Source: Iocasia fonsfrigidae
GTDB lineage: Bacteria; Bacillota; Halanaerobiia; Halanaerobiales; DTU029
Length of the DNA stretch: 64,000 nt
Assembly (NCBI RefSeq): GCF_017751145.1
Contig: NZ_CP046640.1
Coordinates: 2,212,137-2,276,136 of the forward strand
Direction of reading: 5' to 3'
Part shown: positions 8,170-17,141 of the stretch, piece by piece
How the letters are laid out: each line of letters begins with the position of its first letter
Numbering within the stretch: the first letter of the stretch is position 1
Position numbers and translations under genes: made by a program
Notes under the pieces: generated by a model
What the model saw: the letters and a program-made list of their open reading frames with translations, nothing else
Told to the model about the DNA's origin: nothing
The model's database searches: none

Positions 8170-8955
8170 CTAATCACCCCTACCTGTTTGCTTACATTGT
8201 AAACCTGAATGAGATTCAATATAATAACCATTTTTATAAACCATAGCAGATAATGGAACAACACTATAACCCATTTCCTTTAATTTTGGTAATAAAATTT
8301 TTAAGCTAGCAGGTGTATCTGGGGCATTATTATGCATTAAAATGATATCTCCTGATTCCACGTTATTTATAACCCTATCAACAATATAATCAACCCCTGG
8401 TTCTTTCCAGTCAAGGGAATCAATACTCCACTGTATTACTTGATACCCTAGTTCATTAGCCGTCCTAATTACCTGATTATTATATTCCCCATATGGTGGA
8501 CGGAAATAAGGAGAACTACTCCCTATTAGACTCTTAATTAAGTTACTAGTATCTTCTAACTCCTTGCTTAATTTTTCACGTGAAAGGGAATTACAATGGG
8601 GATGTGTAAAGGTATGGTTACCTATTTCATGACCATCAGCAGCAATTTTTTTTACCAGATCAGGGTATTTTTTCAACCAGTAACCAGCAAAAAAGAAAGT
8701 GATTTTAACATCATTTTCCTTAAAAATTTTTAATATTTCTTCTGTATGTTCTGCCCCCCAGGTACCATCAAGGGTTATTGAAATTTTTTGGTCATGACGG
8801 TTTACTTTATAAATTGGGACTAATTTCTGATTTATCACTGGTATTACTTCACCATACTTATTACCCAATAAAAAACCCCCGGCAAAGAGAAGAATAAAGA
8901 TTACTGTCGAAATTATTATGATATTCTTTTTGCTGGGAACAAATATCCTGCTCAT
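8170..8955 (-). CDS. Membrane-anchored NodB-type polysaccharide deacetylase, PdaB-like
   Basis: 261 residues: a hydrophobic segment at about 12-30 with no clear cleavage site, so probably an N-terminal membrane anchor, then a NodB domain outside the membrane. Motifs: TLDGTWG keeps the catalytic Asp, HEIGNHTFTH keeps the metal histidines, FRPPYG is intact, then SLDW and LMHN. Unlike its downstream paralog it looks catalytically complete. The closest pattern is PdaB-like deacetylases of sporulation, acting on peptidoglycan or a related polymer. Ends 5 bases before the next deacetylase, so the two are co-transcribed. ATG at 8955 has GGGGTGA seven bases upstream. Confidence 0.82.
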   Translation of the reverse strand: MSRIFVPSKKNIIIISTVIFILLFAGGFLLGNKYGEVIPVINQKLVPIYKVNRHDQKISITLDGTWGAEHTEEILKIFKENDVKITFFFAGYWLKKYPDLVKKIAADGHEIGNHTFTHPHCNSLSREKLSKELEDTSNLIKSLIGSSSPYFRPPYGEYNNQVIRTANELGYQVIQWSIDSLDWKEPGVDYIVDRVINNVESGDIILMHNNAPDTPASLKILLPKLKEMGYSVVPLSAMVYKNGYYIESHSGLQCKQTGRGD

Positions 8956-9008
8956 ACAGCTGTCACCCCTTTTCTTTTCTCTTGCTAAAATTTATGCGCT
9001 ACAACTAA

Positions 9009-9030
9009 ACTTTATTCAATTTAAAACATA
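9009..9030 (+). promoter_or_regulatory. Possible sporulation (SigK/SigE-type) promoter of the amidase gene
   Basis: AC at 9009-9010, a 16-base spacer, then CATACTTA from 9027, about 60 bases before the start codon. Bacillus SigK promoters have AC about 16 bases before CATA, and SigE promoters have a CATACANT -10. Only six bases are fixed, so a chance match is possible. It gains weight because the other two plus-strand genes have the same arrangement. Confidence 0.4.
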
Positions 9031-9090
9031 CTTACCTGAGTTAATCAATATAAATATATAAGAGTTTATAAGAAAATGGGGGCTTTAACC

Positions 9091-10266
9091 ATGTATCTAT
9101 CAATTAAACTTAGAAGAGGGGTTATCCCTGTAATTATAATTGTTTCAATTATAATTACAGTTGTTATTATATATAATAGTCAGTGTATCAATAATCCCGT
9201 GCTTTCTAAACAGAGTGAGATGATATTTAAAGTGGTTGTTGATCCCGGCCATGGTAGTATTGATACCGGCACAAGTTATGGGGAAATTTATGAAAAGGAT
9301 ATAAATCTAAGAGTTGCCCTCCTGGTAGCAGAGGAATTAGAAAAGGTAAATATTATTCCGATTTTGACCAGAAAAAAAGATAAACTATATATGAATAGTA
9401 GGCAGAAAGATATAAGACACAGACCAGAAATTGCTAATAAAAATAAAGCAGATTTATTTATTAGTATTCACGCCAACAATTTCCCCTCCAGCCAACCATC
9501 AGGGAGCCAGGTTTTTTATAAACCAGGGTCAGGAGAAAGTAGGAAACTGGCCGAAGAAATACAGCAGGAATTAATTAAGTTACGCCAAGCAAACCAACGC
9601 TCTATTAAAAACGGTGATTTTTATGTCTTAAAAAAAGCCCAATGTCCTGCTGTTTTAATCGAAACTGGGTTTTTGTCTAATCCCACAGATAGGGAAAGAT
9701 TAACAGATCCAGTCTATCAAAAACAGCTAGCTATTGCCCTTAAAAATGGTATTATAAACTTCTTTCAGTCCAGATTATCAGGCAAAAGACAGGAGAAAAC
9801 ATTAAGAACTAATGTTTCTCTAGAAAGTAATGATGAGCACCCTAGCTATCAATTATATTACCTTACCGATAGCCCAACTGGTATTTTACTGGTCAAAAGA
9901 AAACTATCCTTTCCAACAAACAATTTTTTCAAACAGGAATATAGTAATTTATCCTTTAAAGAAATAATGATTATTTCTGCTATTAATCAGCTTTTAGACC
10001 CGCCAGATAATTTAATATCTCCTTTACCAGCTAAAACAAAAATAGATGACGTTAAAATAAACGATGGTATTGCTACTATTGATTTTTCCAAAGAAACAAA
10101 AACCAGCTTTTCAGGTGGTGCAACAGTAGAATTATATTCACTAGAAGCAGTAAAAAAAACCCTGTTCTCCATTCCAGGTATTAAGGGCTTAAATATCCTG
10201 ATCAATGGGAAAAAGGGTGATAGTATCGGCGGTCATATTTTTTTAAAGGAAACAGTTATGAAATAA
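9091..10266 (+). CDS. CwlD-like N-acetylmuramoyl-L-alanine amidase with C-terminal GerMN domain
   Basis: 391 residues. An N-terminal membrane segment (about 10-30, very rich in Ile and Val) is followed by an Amidase_3 domain: VVDPGHGSIDTG with the zinc His, a Glu in YEKDINL, SIHAN with the second zinc His, and IETGF with the catalytic Glu. The last 140 or so residues fit a GerMN domain, including GIATIDFSKE and FSGGATVELYSLEAV. CwlD makes muramic-delta-lactam in spore cortex, and GerM is a sporulation protein, so a cortex role is likely. The ATG at 9091 has GGGGG eight bases upstream; the ATG at 9076 lacks a good site. Converges with the SleB-like gene, with two bases between stops. Confidence 0.85.
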   Translation: MYLSIKLRRGVIPVIIIVSIIITVVIIYNSQCINNPVLSKQSEMIFKVVVDPGHGSIDTGTSYGEIYEKDINLRVALLVAEELEKVNIIPILTRKKDKLYMNSRQKDIRHRPEIANKNKADLFISIHANNFPSSQPSGSQVFYKPGSGESRKLAEEIQQELIKLRQANQRSIKNGDFYVLKKAQCPAVLIETGFLSNPTDRERLTDPVYQKQLAIALKNGIINFFQSRLSGKRQEKTLRTNVSLESNDEHPSYQLYYLTDSPTGILLVKRKLSFPTNNFFKQEYSNLSFKEIMIISAINQLLDPPDNLISPLPAKTKIDDVKINDGIATIDFSKETKTSFSGGATVELYSLEAVKKTLFSIPGIKGLNILINGKKGDSIGGHIFLKETVMK

Positions 10267-10268
10267 TC

Positions 10269-11189
10269 CTATTTTGTAAATACATGATCTCCTATGGTAA
10301 CCATCATGCGTCTTCTTTCAAACCACCACTGGTGTTTAGCAGTTTTGGGATTATAGTAATACATCGCCCCCATAGTTGGGTCTGTTCCCCTAAGAGCCTC
10401 CCGAGCGGCTCGATAAGCAGTACTATTTGGCCTTAAAGTGATCTGACCATCAGCAACTGCTGAAAACTGGTTTTTTTGATAAATAACCTGTTTAAAGGTA
10501 TTGGGAAAATATGAACTGATGACCCTATTTATAATCACAGCACCAACAGCTACTTGACCAATAAATGGTTCGCCCCTTGCCTCACCGTGAATAGCCCGGG
10601 CCAACAATTCAATATCACTATCTTTTACTATCTTCTGAAGAACCTGTCGGGGGGTAAGATTATTAATAGGTAATTTAATAGTAGACCCTACCCTAATAAC
10701 ACTGGTTTCCAGTTTATTTAAGGCCATTATAATATTGATAGATGTATTAAAATCCCTGGCCAGATCGTAGAGGGTATCACCCACTCCAATATGATACTGA
10801 ATTAATTTGCTGGCAGGAATGTTAACTTCCGGTAGACTTTGACCAGGGTTTACCCTTATGGAATAGACTTGTCCAAGCTCAAAGCTGACAGAATCAAGTG
10901 TACTTTTTTTTCTATCACTAAATAAAGTCATTTCCCATTCACGGGAATCCTTTTCTTCTGTTTTAAAGGGAATAATTAGTTCCTGGCCAAGTCTTATCAT
11001 ATCAGTACCTTTTATATCATTATATTCCCTTAAATCATTCTGAGAAATACCGTAATTATCTGCAATCTCACTTAGGGTATCACCTTCTTGTACAACGTAA
11101 ATTAATTTAAATTCTGGACTTGCCTGAACAGGTATACTTATATAAGTTGCTATTAGTAATAAAGTAAATATTAATAAAACTAGCTTCAC
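10269..11189 (-). CDS. Exported LysM/SleB-type cell-wall hydrolase (spore cortex-lytic type)
   Basis: 306 residues. Signal peptide ending near QASPE (residue 24), a LysM repeat at about 28-75 (VQEGDTLSEIADNYGI), a second LysM at about 130-175 (IGVGDTLYDLARDF), and a C-terminal SleB/Hydrolase_2 domain from about 190: LARAIHGEARGEP, where the first Glu is the likely catalytic residue, then VAVGAVIINRV and a C-terminal GDHVFTK. SleB family enzymes are lytic transglycosylases that act on cortex peptidoglycan during germination. The GTG at 11189 overlaps the upstream helicase stop (GTGA) and has GGGGG eight bases upstream. A vegetative CwlJ-like function is also possible. Confidence 0.85.
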   Translation of the reverse strand: MKLVLLIFTLLLIATYISIPVQASPEFKLIYVVQEGDTLSEIADNYGISQNDLREYNDIKGTDMIRLGQELIIPFKTEEKDSREWEMTLFSDRKKSTLDSVSFELGQVYSIRVNPGQSLPEVNIPASKLIQYHIGVGDTLYDLARDFNTSINIIMALNKLETSVIRVGSTIKLPINNLTPRQVLQKIVKDSDIELLARAIHGEARGEPFIGQVAVGAVIINRVISSYFPNTFKQVIYQKNQFSAVADGQITLRPNSTAYRAAREALRGTDPTMGAMYYYNPKTAKHQWWFERRRMMVTIGDHVFTK

Positions 11190-13633
11190 TCCGGTATCCC
11201 CCTTTGAGCTATTGATTTTAATTTAACCCTGTTAACTGGACAACCTTCAGGTAAAGAATTTTGAAATACTTTTCCATATGATTTAGTTAGTATGCGATTG
11301 TCCATTGAGATTACTAATCCTTTATCCTTTTTCGATCTGATAAGTCTTCCAAAGCCCTGTTTAAAACGGATCACTGCCCGGGGAAGACTATAATGAAAAA
11401 AGGGATTTTTACCTTCATTTCGTAAACATTCCATTCTAGCTGAAGCTATCGGTTCATCAGGAACAGGGAAAGGTAATTTCATAATGATTAAATACTGCAA
11501 ATTATCACCCTTTATATCAACACCCTCCCAGAAACTTACAGTACCAAAAATAATCTGTCTATCCAGATTTTTAAATCTATTGATAATGTAATTTCTGGCA
11601 TATTTACCCTGGGCTAAAATACTAATATTATTGGCATTTAGAGATTTCTCCAGTTTATGCAAACAATAATTAAGCATTTTATATGAAGTAAACAGAACCA
11701 GTGTTCTGCCGGCAAAAGAAAGTAATATATTGCCCAGTTCATTTACTATATTACTTAGAAAATTTTCTGAATTAGCTGCTGGAATATCTTCAGGTATGAT
11801 TAATTCTGCCTGTTCTTCATAATTAAATGGTGAACTAACTATTAAATTCCTTGTTTTTTTTAGGCCCAGAGTTTCCTGACAAAAGGCAAAGGAATTACCA
11901 ACACTTAGTGTTGCTGAAGTTAATACTGCATTATCAAGAGAATTCCAGAGCATTTCATTTAATTGTTCAGTAATGTTAAGAGGGGCATTTTCCTGATTAA
12001 TAAAATCCTTGTTTCTTCTCTCTAACCAGAAAACAAATTCATCATCCTCGGCCTTTATATTAAAAGCCAGATTATCAGCATAATGCTGACACCTCAATAG
12101 ATAAGATTCCAGTTCAATAAGCAAGTCTTCAAAATCATCCTGTAATCCCTGTAAACTCAGTATTTCTTCATACAAATCCCTCGTATGGAAAATAAGTTTA
12201 TTTATATTTCCCAGTAATTTTTCTGCAGAAGACACAAATTCCTGCCATAATTCTTCATTTTTAATTTTACCACTTATTTTAATACTACCCATTGAGTCTT
12301 CAGTAAAGATATTATTTAAATCCCTTTCATAAGTAGCAGACATATCCTTTAAATTCTGAATATTTGTTATCAACTTATAGTCAATTAACTCTAATATTTC
12401 TTTTTTCTTATCTACCTTTAGGGCTGCAATCTTACTCCTTAAGCGTGGTAAAAGTGAATGCTTATTATTAAAAAACCTGTCCAATAATTTCTTAAAAACC
12501 TTATTATAAAATGGACGTCCTAAATGTAATGTAGCTACATCGGCAAAATTATGAGCCTCATCAATAATTAAATTTCTATACTTGGGAAGGATTCCATGAC
12601 TATCTTCCCCTATTTCATTTTTAAGTAAGATGTCTGATAATAAAAGGTGGTGATTTGCTACCAATAAATCGGCACTAAACACCTCTTTCCTTGCTTTCAT
12701 AAAAAAACAATTATCAAAAAAGGGGCAGTTTGTCCTGAGGCAAAGGTCACTTTCAGAGGCTATTTCATCCCAAATATCAGTCCTGGTTACAAAATTAAGC
12801 TCTGATCTGGAACCTGTCACTGTTTGATCTATCCAGTTCAGGATTTTAATAAACTCTATTTCTTTTTCTGGTAAATCAGCTAAATAATCTTTAGCATTTT
12901 TCTCTATACGGTGCAGTTTCCTCTTACAAACATAATTACTACGTCCTTTTACCAAAACAGCTTTAAAGGAAAACGGGAGCACCTTTTGTAATAATACCAG
13001 GTCTTTATCTATCAATTGTTCCTGTAGATTAATTGTATTTGTAGATACAACTACGGTAATTTTATTTTGATATGACCAGTACAGGGCAGGAATTAGATAG
13101 GCAAAAGATTTACCGGTTCCAGTACCAGCTTCTATCAAAATATTATGGTGCTTATTAAAGGAATCAACTACCTCTCGTACTACATCAATCTGTTGTTGAC
13201 GATACTCATAGCCATGTAAATGTTCAGCCAGTTTATTATCATCTTCAAACAGGGAAATAATCTCGTTTCCATCTAAAGACTCCTCAACATGGGGCTGTTT
13301 GGGTTCAACAACAACATAAATTTCCGATAAATTATTATTTATAATAGCAAAACCTATACCCTTATTACCCATTACTGAGGCAAGTCTGATATCTGCAGCA
13401 GAAGGCCGGAGATCACCTGAGGGGTGGTTATGAATTATAATATTACCAGGCTTTAAATCATTGACAATGGCCGGTACCATACCCTCATTTCCTCTGGCTA
13501 AAAGATGATAATCAATGATTCTATTTTCTTCATTGATAAAACCTACCAGAAAAATTTCCTGCTGGGAAGCAAGGTTAATATCCCTTCTAATAGCATCAAT
13601 TATACTAGATTCAAAATATTTATCTATCTCCAC
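11186..13633 (-). CDS. RadC-like JAMM domain fused to DinG/XPD-type iron-sulfur DNA helicase
   Basis: 815 residues in two parts. Residues 1-115 form an MPN/JAMM domain like the C-terminal half of RadC: Glu26, HNHPSG with H68 and H70, then S78 and D81, spaced exactly as in E-HxH-x7-SxxD metal sites. From about 140 a superfamily-2 helicase follows: Walker A GTGTGKS (171-176), four cysteines C236, C298, C303 and C309 for a 4Fe-4S cluster, DEAH at 359-362, and a C-terminal QGFGRLIRS motif VI. DinG unwinds D-loops, R-loops and forked DNA. Bacillus DinG has an exonuclease domain in the N-terminal place. GTG start with GGGAGG five bases upstream. Follows nfo, so DNA repair is the likely theme. Confidence 0.85.
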   Translation of the reverse strand: MEIDKYFESSIIDAIRRDINLASQQEIFLVGFINEENRIIDYHLLARGNEGMVPAIVNDLKPGNIIIHNHPSGDLRPSAADIRLASVMGNKGIGFAIINNNLSEIYVVVEPKQPHVEESLDGNEIISLFEDDNKLAEHLHGYEYRQQQIDVVREVVDSFNKHHNILIEAGTGTGKSFAYLIPALYWSYQNKITVVVSTNTINLQEQLIDKDLVLLQKVLPFSFKAVLVKGRSNYVCKRKLHRIEKNAKDYLADLPEKEIEFIKILNWIDQTVTGSRSELNFVTRTDIWDEIASESDLCLRTNCPFFDNCFFMKARKEVFSADLLVANHHLLLSDILLKNEIGEDSHGILPKYRNLIIDEAHNFADVATLHLGRPFYNKVFKKLLDRFFNNKHSLLPRLRSKIAALKVDKKKEILELIDYKLITNIQNLKDMSATYERDLNNIFTEDSMGSIKISGKIKNEELWQEFVSSAEKLLGNINKLIFHTRDLYEEILSLQGLQDDFEDLLIELESYLLRCQHYADNLAFNIKAEDDEFVFWLERRNKDFINQENAPLNITEQLNEMLWNSLDNAVLTSATLSVGNSFAFCQETLGLKKTRNLIVSSPFNYEEQAELIIPEDIPAANSENFLSNIVNELGNILLSFAGRTLVLFTSYKMLNYCLHKLEKSLNANNISILAQGKYARNYIINRFKNLDRQIIFGTVSFWEGVDIKGDNLQYLIIMKLPFPVPDEPIASARMECLRNEGKNPFFHYSLPRAVIRFKQGFGRLIRSKKDKGLVISMDNRILTKSYGKVFQNSLPEGCPVNRVKLKSIAQRGIPE

Positions 13634-13646
13634 AATTTCCTCCCAA

Positions 13647-14480
13647 TTAATTTCTTAAAGATAGTAAGGTCTTAACATCTAAATCTTCACCTTGGAATGA
13701 AGGTGTCTCCAGGATAAAAACCCTATCCCTCAATAGCTTATGATTAATAATATTACTAAATCCTTTTAGACCAATGTATCCTTCCCCAATATGGGCATGT
13801 TCATCCCTATTTGTACCCAAAGGATGCCTGGAATCATTAATATGTAGTACAGTAAGTAAATCTAATCCCAGATGTTCCTCAATATCATTAAGAAGCCTGT
13901 TTAAACCATTCATCTCGCTGATATCATAACCAGCAGCAAAAGCATGACAAGTATCGAGACAGAGGCCGAGTCTATCTTTTTGATTTACTAATCTTATTAT
14001 ATCATGTAATTCTCTAAAATTCGACCCAATAGCAGTACCTGCCCCAGCAACATTTTCCAGTAATAAGATAGTATCATTACTTACTTTATTTAAAACCCGG
14101 TTAAGGGCAGCAGCAATTCTTTCAATACCCCATTTAAGACCTTTACCAGTATGACTACCAGGGTGAAACACCAGATAATCTGCCTCAATCATTCCTGCCC
14201 TCTGATAGTCTTTTATTAATCCATTTACTGATTTTTCCCATAATTCTGCTTTAGGGGAAGCAAGATTAACCAGATAAGTTGCGTGTACTACCATTGATTC
14301 TATCTGAAGATCCCTGATTTTACTCCTTAAGGAAGTTAATTCTACATCCCCTATCTTCCTTGCCCTCCATCCCCTAGGATTTTTAACAAATATCTGTAAA
14401 CAGTTACACCCTATTTTTATAGCCCGTTCAGGGGCTTGATCAAGACCACCTGCAATTGATACATGTTTACCTAATTTCAT
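13647..14480 (-). CDS. nfo: Endonuclease IV (AP endonuclease)
   Basis: Cleaves DNA 5' to abasic sites in base excision repair; zinc TIM-barrel enzyme. Seen: GKHVSIAGG start, CLQIFVKNPRGW, VVHATYLVNLASP, FHPGSHTGKG, LLENVAGAGTAIG, CLDTCHAFAAGYD, and HINDSRHPLGTNRDEHAHIGEG, all canonical metal-ligand blocks. 277 residues. ATG at 14480 has AAAGGA nine bases upstream; upstream TTG (14489) and GTG (14486) are less likely. Sits between the JAMM-helicase gene and pnp, after the pnp terminator. Confidence 0.95.
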   Translation of the reverse strand: MKLGKHVSIAGGLDQAPERAIKIGCNCLQIFVKNPRGWRARKIGDVELTSLRSKIRDLQIESMVVHATYLVNLASPKAELWEKSVNGLIKDYQRAGMIEADYLVFHPGSHTGKGLKWGIERIAAALNRVLNKVSNDTILLLENVAGAGTAIGSNFRELHDIIRLVNQKDRLGLCLDTCHAFAAGYDISEMNGLNRLLNDIEEHLGLDLLTVLHINDSRHPLGTNRDEHAHIGEGYIGLKGFSNIINHKLLRDRVFILETPSFQGEDLDVKTLLSLRN

Positions 14481-14504
14481 TAACACCAATCCTTTAATAG
14501 ACAG

Positions 14505-14536
14505 GAAAAAACATAAACTAGCAAGCTAGTTTATGT
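14505..14536 (-). terminator. Terminator after pnp
   Basis: A perfect 12-bp inverted repeat (ACATAAACTAGC and its complement) with only two bases between arms, followed on the minus strand by six Ts. It begins six bases after the pnp stop codon. Confidence 0.9.
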
Positions 14537-14542
14537 TAAAGT

Positions 14543-16642
14543 CTAGTCTAGTTCTTTTAAGGCATCCTTACGGGATAAATTAATCCGACCCTGATTATCT
14601 ATCTTAGTAACCTTAACAGGTATCTTATCCCCAACTTCAAGCTCATCTTCGACCTTATTTACATGATAATCAGCTATCTGAGAAATATGGACCAGCCCTT
14701 CCTGACCAGGTAAAAACTCAACAAAAGCACCAAAATTCATAATCTTTTTAACTGTACCCTCATAGAGTTCCCCAACAGCAACATCCTTTGTCAGGTCATC
14801 AATCATTTTTTCTGCCCTGGCACCACTCTCCTGATCATCAGACATAATAAAGACTGTACCATCATCATCGATATCAATCTTCACACCTGTCTCTTCAATT
14901 ATTTTATTAATCATCTTACCACCAGGACCAATAACAAAACGAATCTTTTCTGGATCAATTTTTAAGGTACTCATCAAGGGAGCATATGGTGAAAGCTCTT
15001 CTCTCGGTTTATTAATAACTTTTAACATCTCACCTAGAATATGCAGTCTACCTTTTCTTGCCTGCTCCAAAGCTGTTTCCAGTATTTTTTTTGAAATGCC
15101 ATGTATTTTTATATCCATCTGCAGTGCTGTAATACCATCTTCAGTACCAGCAACTTTAAAATCCATATCTCCATTAAAATCTTCCAGTCCCTGAATATCA
15201 GATAAGATAGTAACATTATCCTCTTCCTTCATTAACCCCATGGCAATACCGGCTACTGGTTTTCTAATGGGAACACCAGCATCCATTAAGGCCAGTGTAC
15301 TACCACAGATACTCGCCTGTGAAGTTGAACCATTTGATTCAAGGACCTCTGATACAACCCTAATGGTGTAAGGAAATTTAGACTGTTCTGGCAGAACGTA
15401 AGATAATGCTCTTTCACCTAAGGCACCATGGCCAATCTCACGCCTGCCTGGTGAACGTAAAGGACTTGTTTCACCAACACTAAAAGGAGGGAAATTATAA
15501 TGATGCATATACCTCTTTGTCTCTTCCTCTCCAAGCCCAAAAAGAATTTGCTCATCAGACGCTGCCCCAAGGGTAACAACACTCATGGCCTGAGTCTGAC
15601 CCCTAGTGAAAACACCTGTACCATGTGCCCGGGGTAATACACCTACCTCACACCAGATAGGTCTTATTTCCTCAGGACTTCTTCCATCAGGTCGCAATTT
15701 TTCTTCGGTTATCATCTTTCTTATTATTTCTTTGGTCAACTTGTCCAGTATCTGCTGAACCTGTTTTATCTTATCAGTCTCATCTTCTTCACCACTAAAT
15801 TTGTCTTTAAAATATTCTACAGCCTTATCTTTTATCTCATCAACCTTTTCATTCCTACTCAATTTTTCAAAAGTCCGCATAGCCTCATTCAAATCATCTG
15901 CTACAAAATCCCTTACCTCTTTATCCAGATCAGTATCAAGTTCAGGAACTTCAACTTCCATTTTAGTCTTACCAGCTTCAGCAGCCATTTTATTTTGTAA
16001 AGCAACCAGACGTTTTATTTCCTCATGTGCAAGTTCAATCGCTTCTAACATAGTACCTTCAGATACTTCATTTGCACCAGCCTCTACCATCATTACTGCT
16101 TCTTCTGTACCAGCAACAGTTAAATCAAGGTTACTATTAGCCCTTTCTTCTTCATCAGGGTTAATAATTAATTCACCATCAACCAAGCCTACCTTAACAC
16201 CTGCCAGTGGTTCAGAAAATGGTATATCTGAAAGCATTAAAGCAGCAGAAGCACCATTCATAGCAGTAATATCTGGTTCACAATCATTATCTACTGATAA
16301 AACAGTTGCTACAACCTGTACATCATGTCTAAATCCTTTAGGAAACAAAGGCCTTAAAGGACGATCTATCAATCTAGCTGCCAGGGTAGCTACATCCCTA
16401 GGCCTACCCTCTCTCCTGGTAATACTACCAGGTATCTTACCAATAGCATAAACCCTTTCTTCATAATTTATCATCAAAGGAAAAAAATTAATCCCTTCTC
16501 TTGGTTCAGACATAGTTGCTGTAACCAGTACAACAGTATCACCATACCTGACTACTACAGAACCATTAGCCTGTTTAGCTAATTTACCAGTCTCAAAGCT
16601 GAGTGTTTTACCATGCAATTCTGTTTTCCACTCCTGAAACAT
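14543..16642 (-). CDS. pnp: Polyribonucleotide nucleotidyltransferase (PNPase)
   Basis: Phosphorolytic 3'-5' exoribonuclease of the RNA degradosome. Seen: two RNase PH domains (first with [14 protein letters not shown] and [10 protein letters not shown], second with [16 protein letters not shown] and [17 protein letters not shown]), a KH domain ([16 protein letters not shown]) and a C-terminal S1 domain ([17 protein letters not shown]). 699 residues, full length. ATG at 16642 with GGGGG seven bases upstream; the TTG at 16648 is not needed. Downstream of rpsO as in most bacteria. No extra C-terminal tail after S1. Confidence 0.97.
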   Translation of the reverse strand: MFQEWKTELHGKTLSFETGKLAKQANGSVVVRYGDTVVLVTATMSEPREGINFFPLMINYEERVYAIGKIPGSITRREGRPRDVATLAARLIDRPLRPLFPKGFRHDVQVVATVLSVDNDCEPDITAMNGASAALMLSDIPFSEPLAGVKVGLVDGELIINPDEEERANSNLDLTVAGTEEAVMMVEAGANEVSEGTMLEAIELAHEEIKRLVALQNKMAAEAGKTKMEVEVPELDTDLDKEVRDFVADDLNEAMRTFEKLSRNEKVDEIKDKAVEYFKDKFSGEEDETDKIKQVQQILDKLTKEIIRKMITEEKLRPDGRSPEEIRPIWCEVGVLPRAHGTGVFTRGQTQAMSVVTLGAASDEQILFGLGEEETKRYMHHYNFPPFSVGETSPLRSPGRREIGHGALGERALSYVLPEQSKFPYTIRVVSEVLESNGSTSQASICGSTLALMDAGVPIRKPVAGIAMGLMKEEDNVTILSDIQGLEDFNGDMDFKVAGTEDGITALQMDIKIHGISKKILETALEQARKGRLHILGEMLKVINKPREELSPYAPLMSTLKIDPEKIRFVIGPGGKMINKIIEETGVKIDIDDDGTVFIMSDDQESGARAEKMIDDLTKDVAVGELYEGTVKKIMNFGAFVEFLPGQEGLVHISQIADYHVNKVEDELEVGDKIPVKVTKIDNQGRINLSRKDALKELD

Positions 16643-16730
16643 ATACAAACCCCCTTTTATTTTATTATATCCTAATTTCTAAAAAATCATCAACTATGTA
16701 ATTTGAACAAATTTTATATCCAATGAATTA

Positions 16731-16752
16731 AAGAGCGGCCTGGACCGCTCTT
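16731..16752 (-). terminator. Intergenic hairpin between rpsO and pnp
   Basis: AAGAGCGG and CCGCTCTT form a perfect 8-bp GC-rich stem with a 6-base loop 14 bases after the rpsO stop. There is no T-run, so it is more likely a partial terminator, RNA processing site or stabiliser, like the rpsO-pnp intergenic hairpins known in other bacteria. Confidence 0.55.
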
Positions 16753-16765
16753 GGATTCAATAGGA

Positions 16766-17032
16766 CTATCCCCTGATACCTAAACTGCTGATAAGATTAC
16801 GGTATCGTTCAATATCCTTTTTCTTTAAATAGCCAAGCAACCTTTTCCTTTTACCAACCATCTTTAAGAGCCCTCTCCTGGAATGAAAATCACTCTTGTG
16901 TTCTTTTAAATGCTCTGTCAGCTGCTTAATACGTACAGTCAACAGAGCTATTTGAACCTCAGGTGAACCAGTATCCTCACTATCTAATTGGTATTTTTTA
17001 ATAATGTCCTGTTTTTCTTCTTTACTTAGCAT
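16766..17032 (-). CDS. rpsO: 30S ribosomal protein S15
   Basis: 88 residues, the standard length, binding the central domain of 16S rRNA. Seen: [38 protein letters not shown] and the C-terminal [12 protein letters not shown], all hallmark stretches. GGAGGTG lies seven bases before the ATG. First gene of the rpsO-pnp pair, with a structured leader upstream that may let S15 control its own translation. Confidence 0.98.
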   Translation of the reverse strand: MLSKEEKQDIIKKYQLDSEDTGSPEVQIALLTVRIKQLTEHLKEHKSDFHSRRGLLKMVGKRKRLLGYLKKKDIERYRNLISSLGIRG

Positions 17033-17110
17033 TACCTGTCACCTCCTTAAAAATTTCCTACACTATCAGCCAAGAATGACGCTGGAGGAACGTAAAACCT
17101 AGCCCATAGT
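17033..17110 (-). promoter_or_regulatory. rpsO leader, probable S15 autoregulatory RNA
   Basis: The minus-strand leader contains a conserved-looking CCAGCGTCATTCTTGGCTG stretch, with CCA/TGG and CAG/CTG pairing, enclosed by TTCCT/AGGAA, just before the ribosome binding site. The CGTCATTCTTGGCTGATAGTGT region resembles rpsO leaders I recall from other Firmicutes. A TATAAT lies just upstream but has no convincing -35. Confidence 0.5.
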
Positions 17111-17141
17111 AATTATAAAATATTAATAACCAATATTTATT

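Noticed and set aside
15801-16451. 216-codon Ser/Thr-rich frame on the plus strand opposite pnp
   Set aside because: Low-complexity antisense shadow of a highly conserved gene. No ribosome binding site and no family resemblance.
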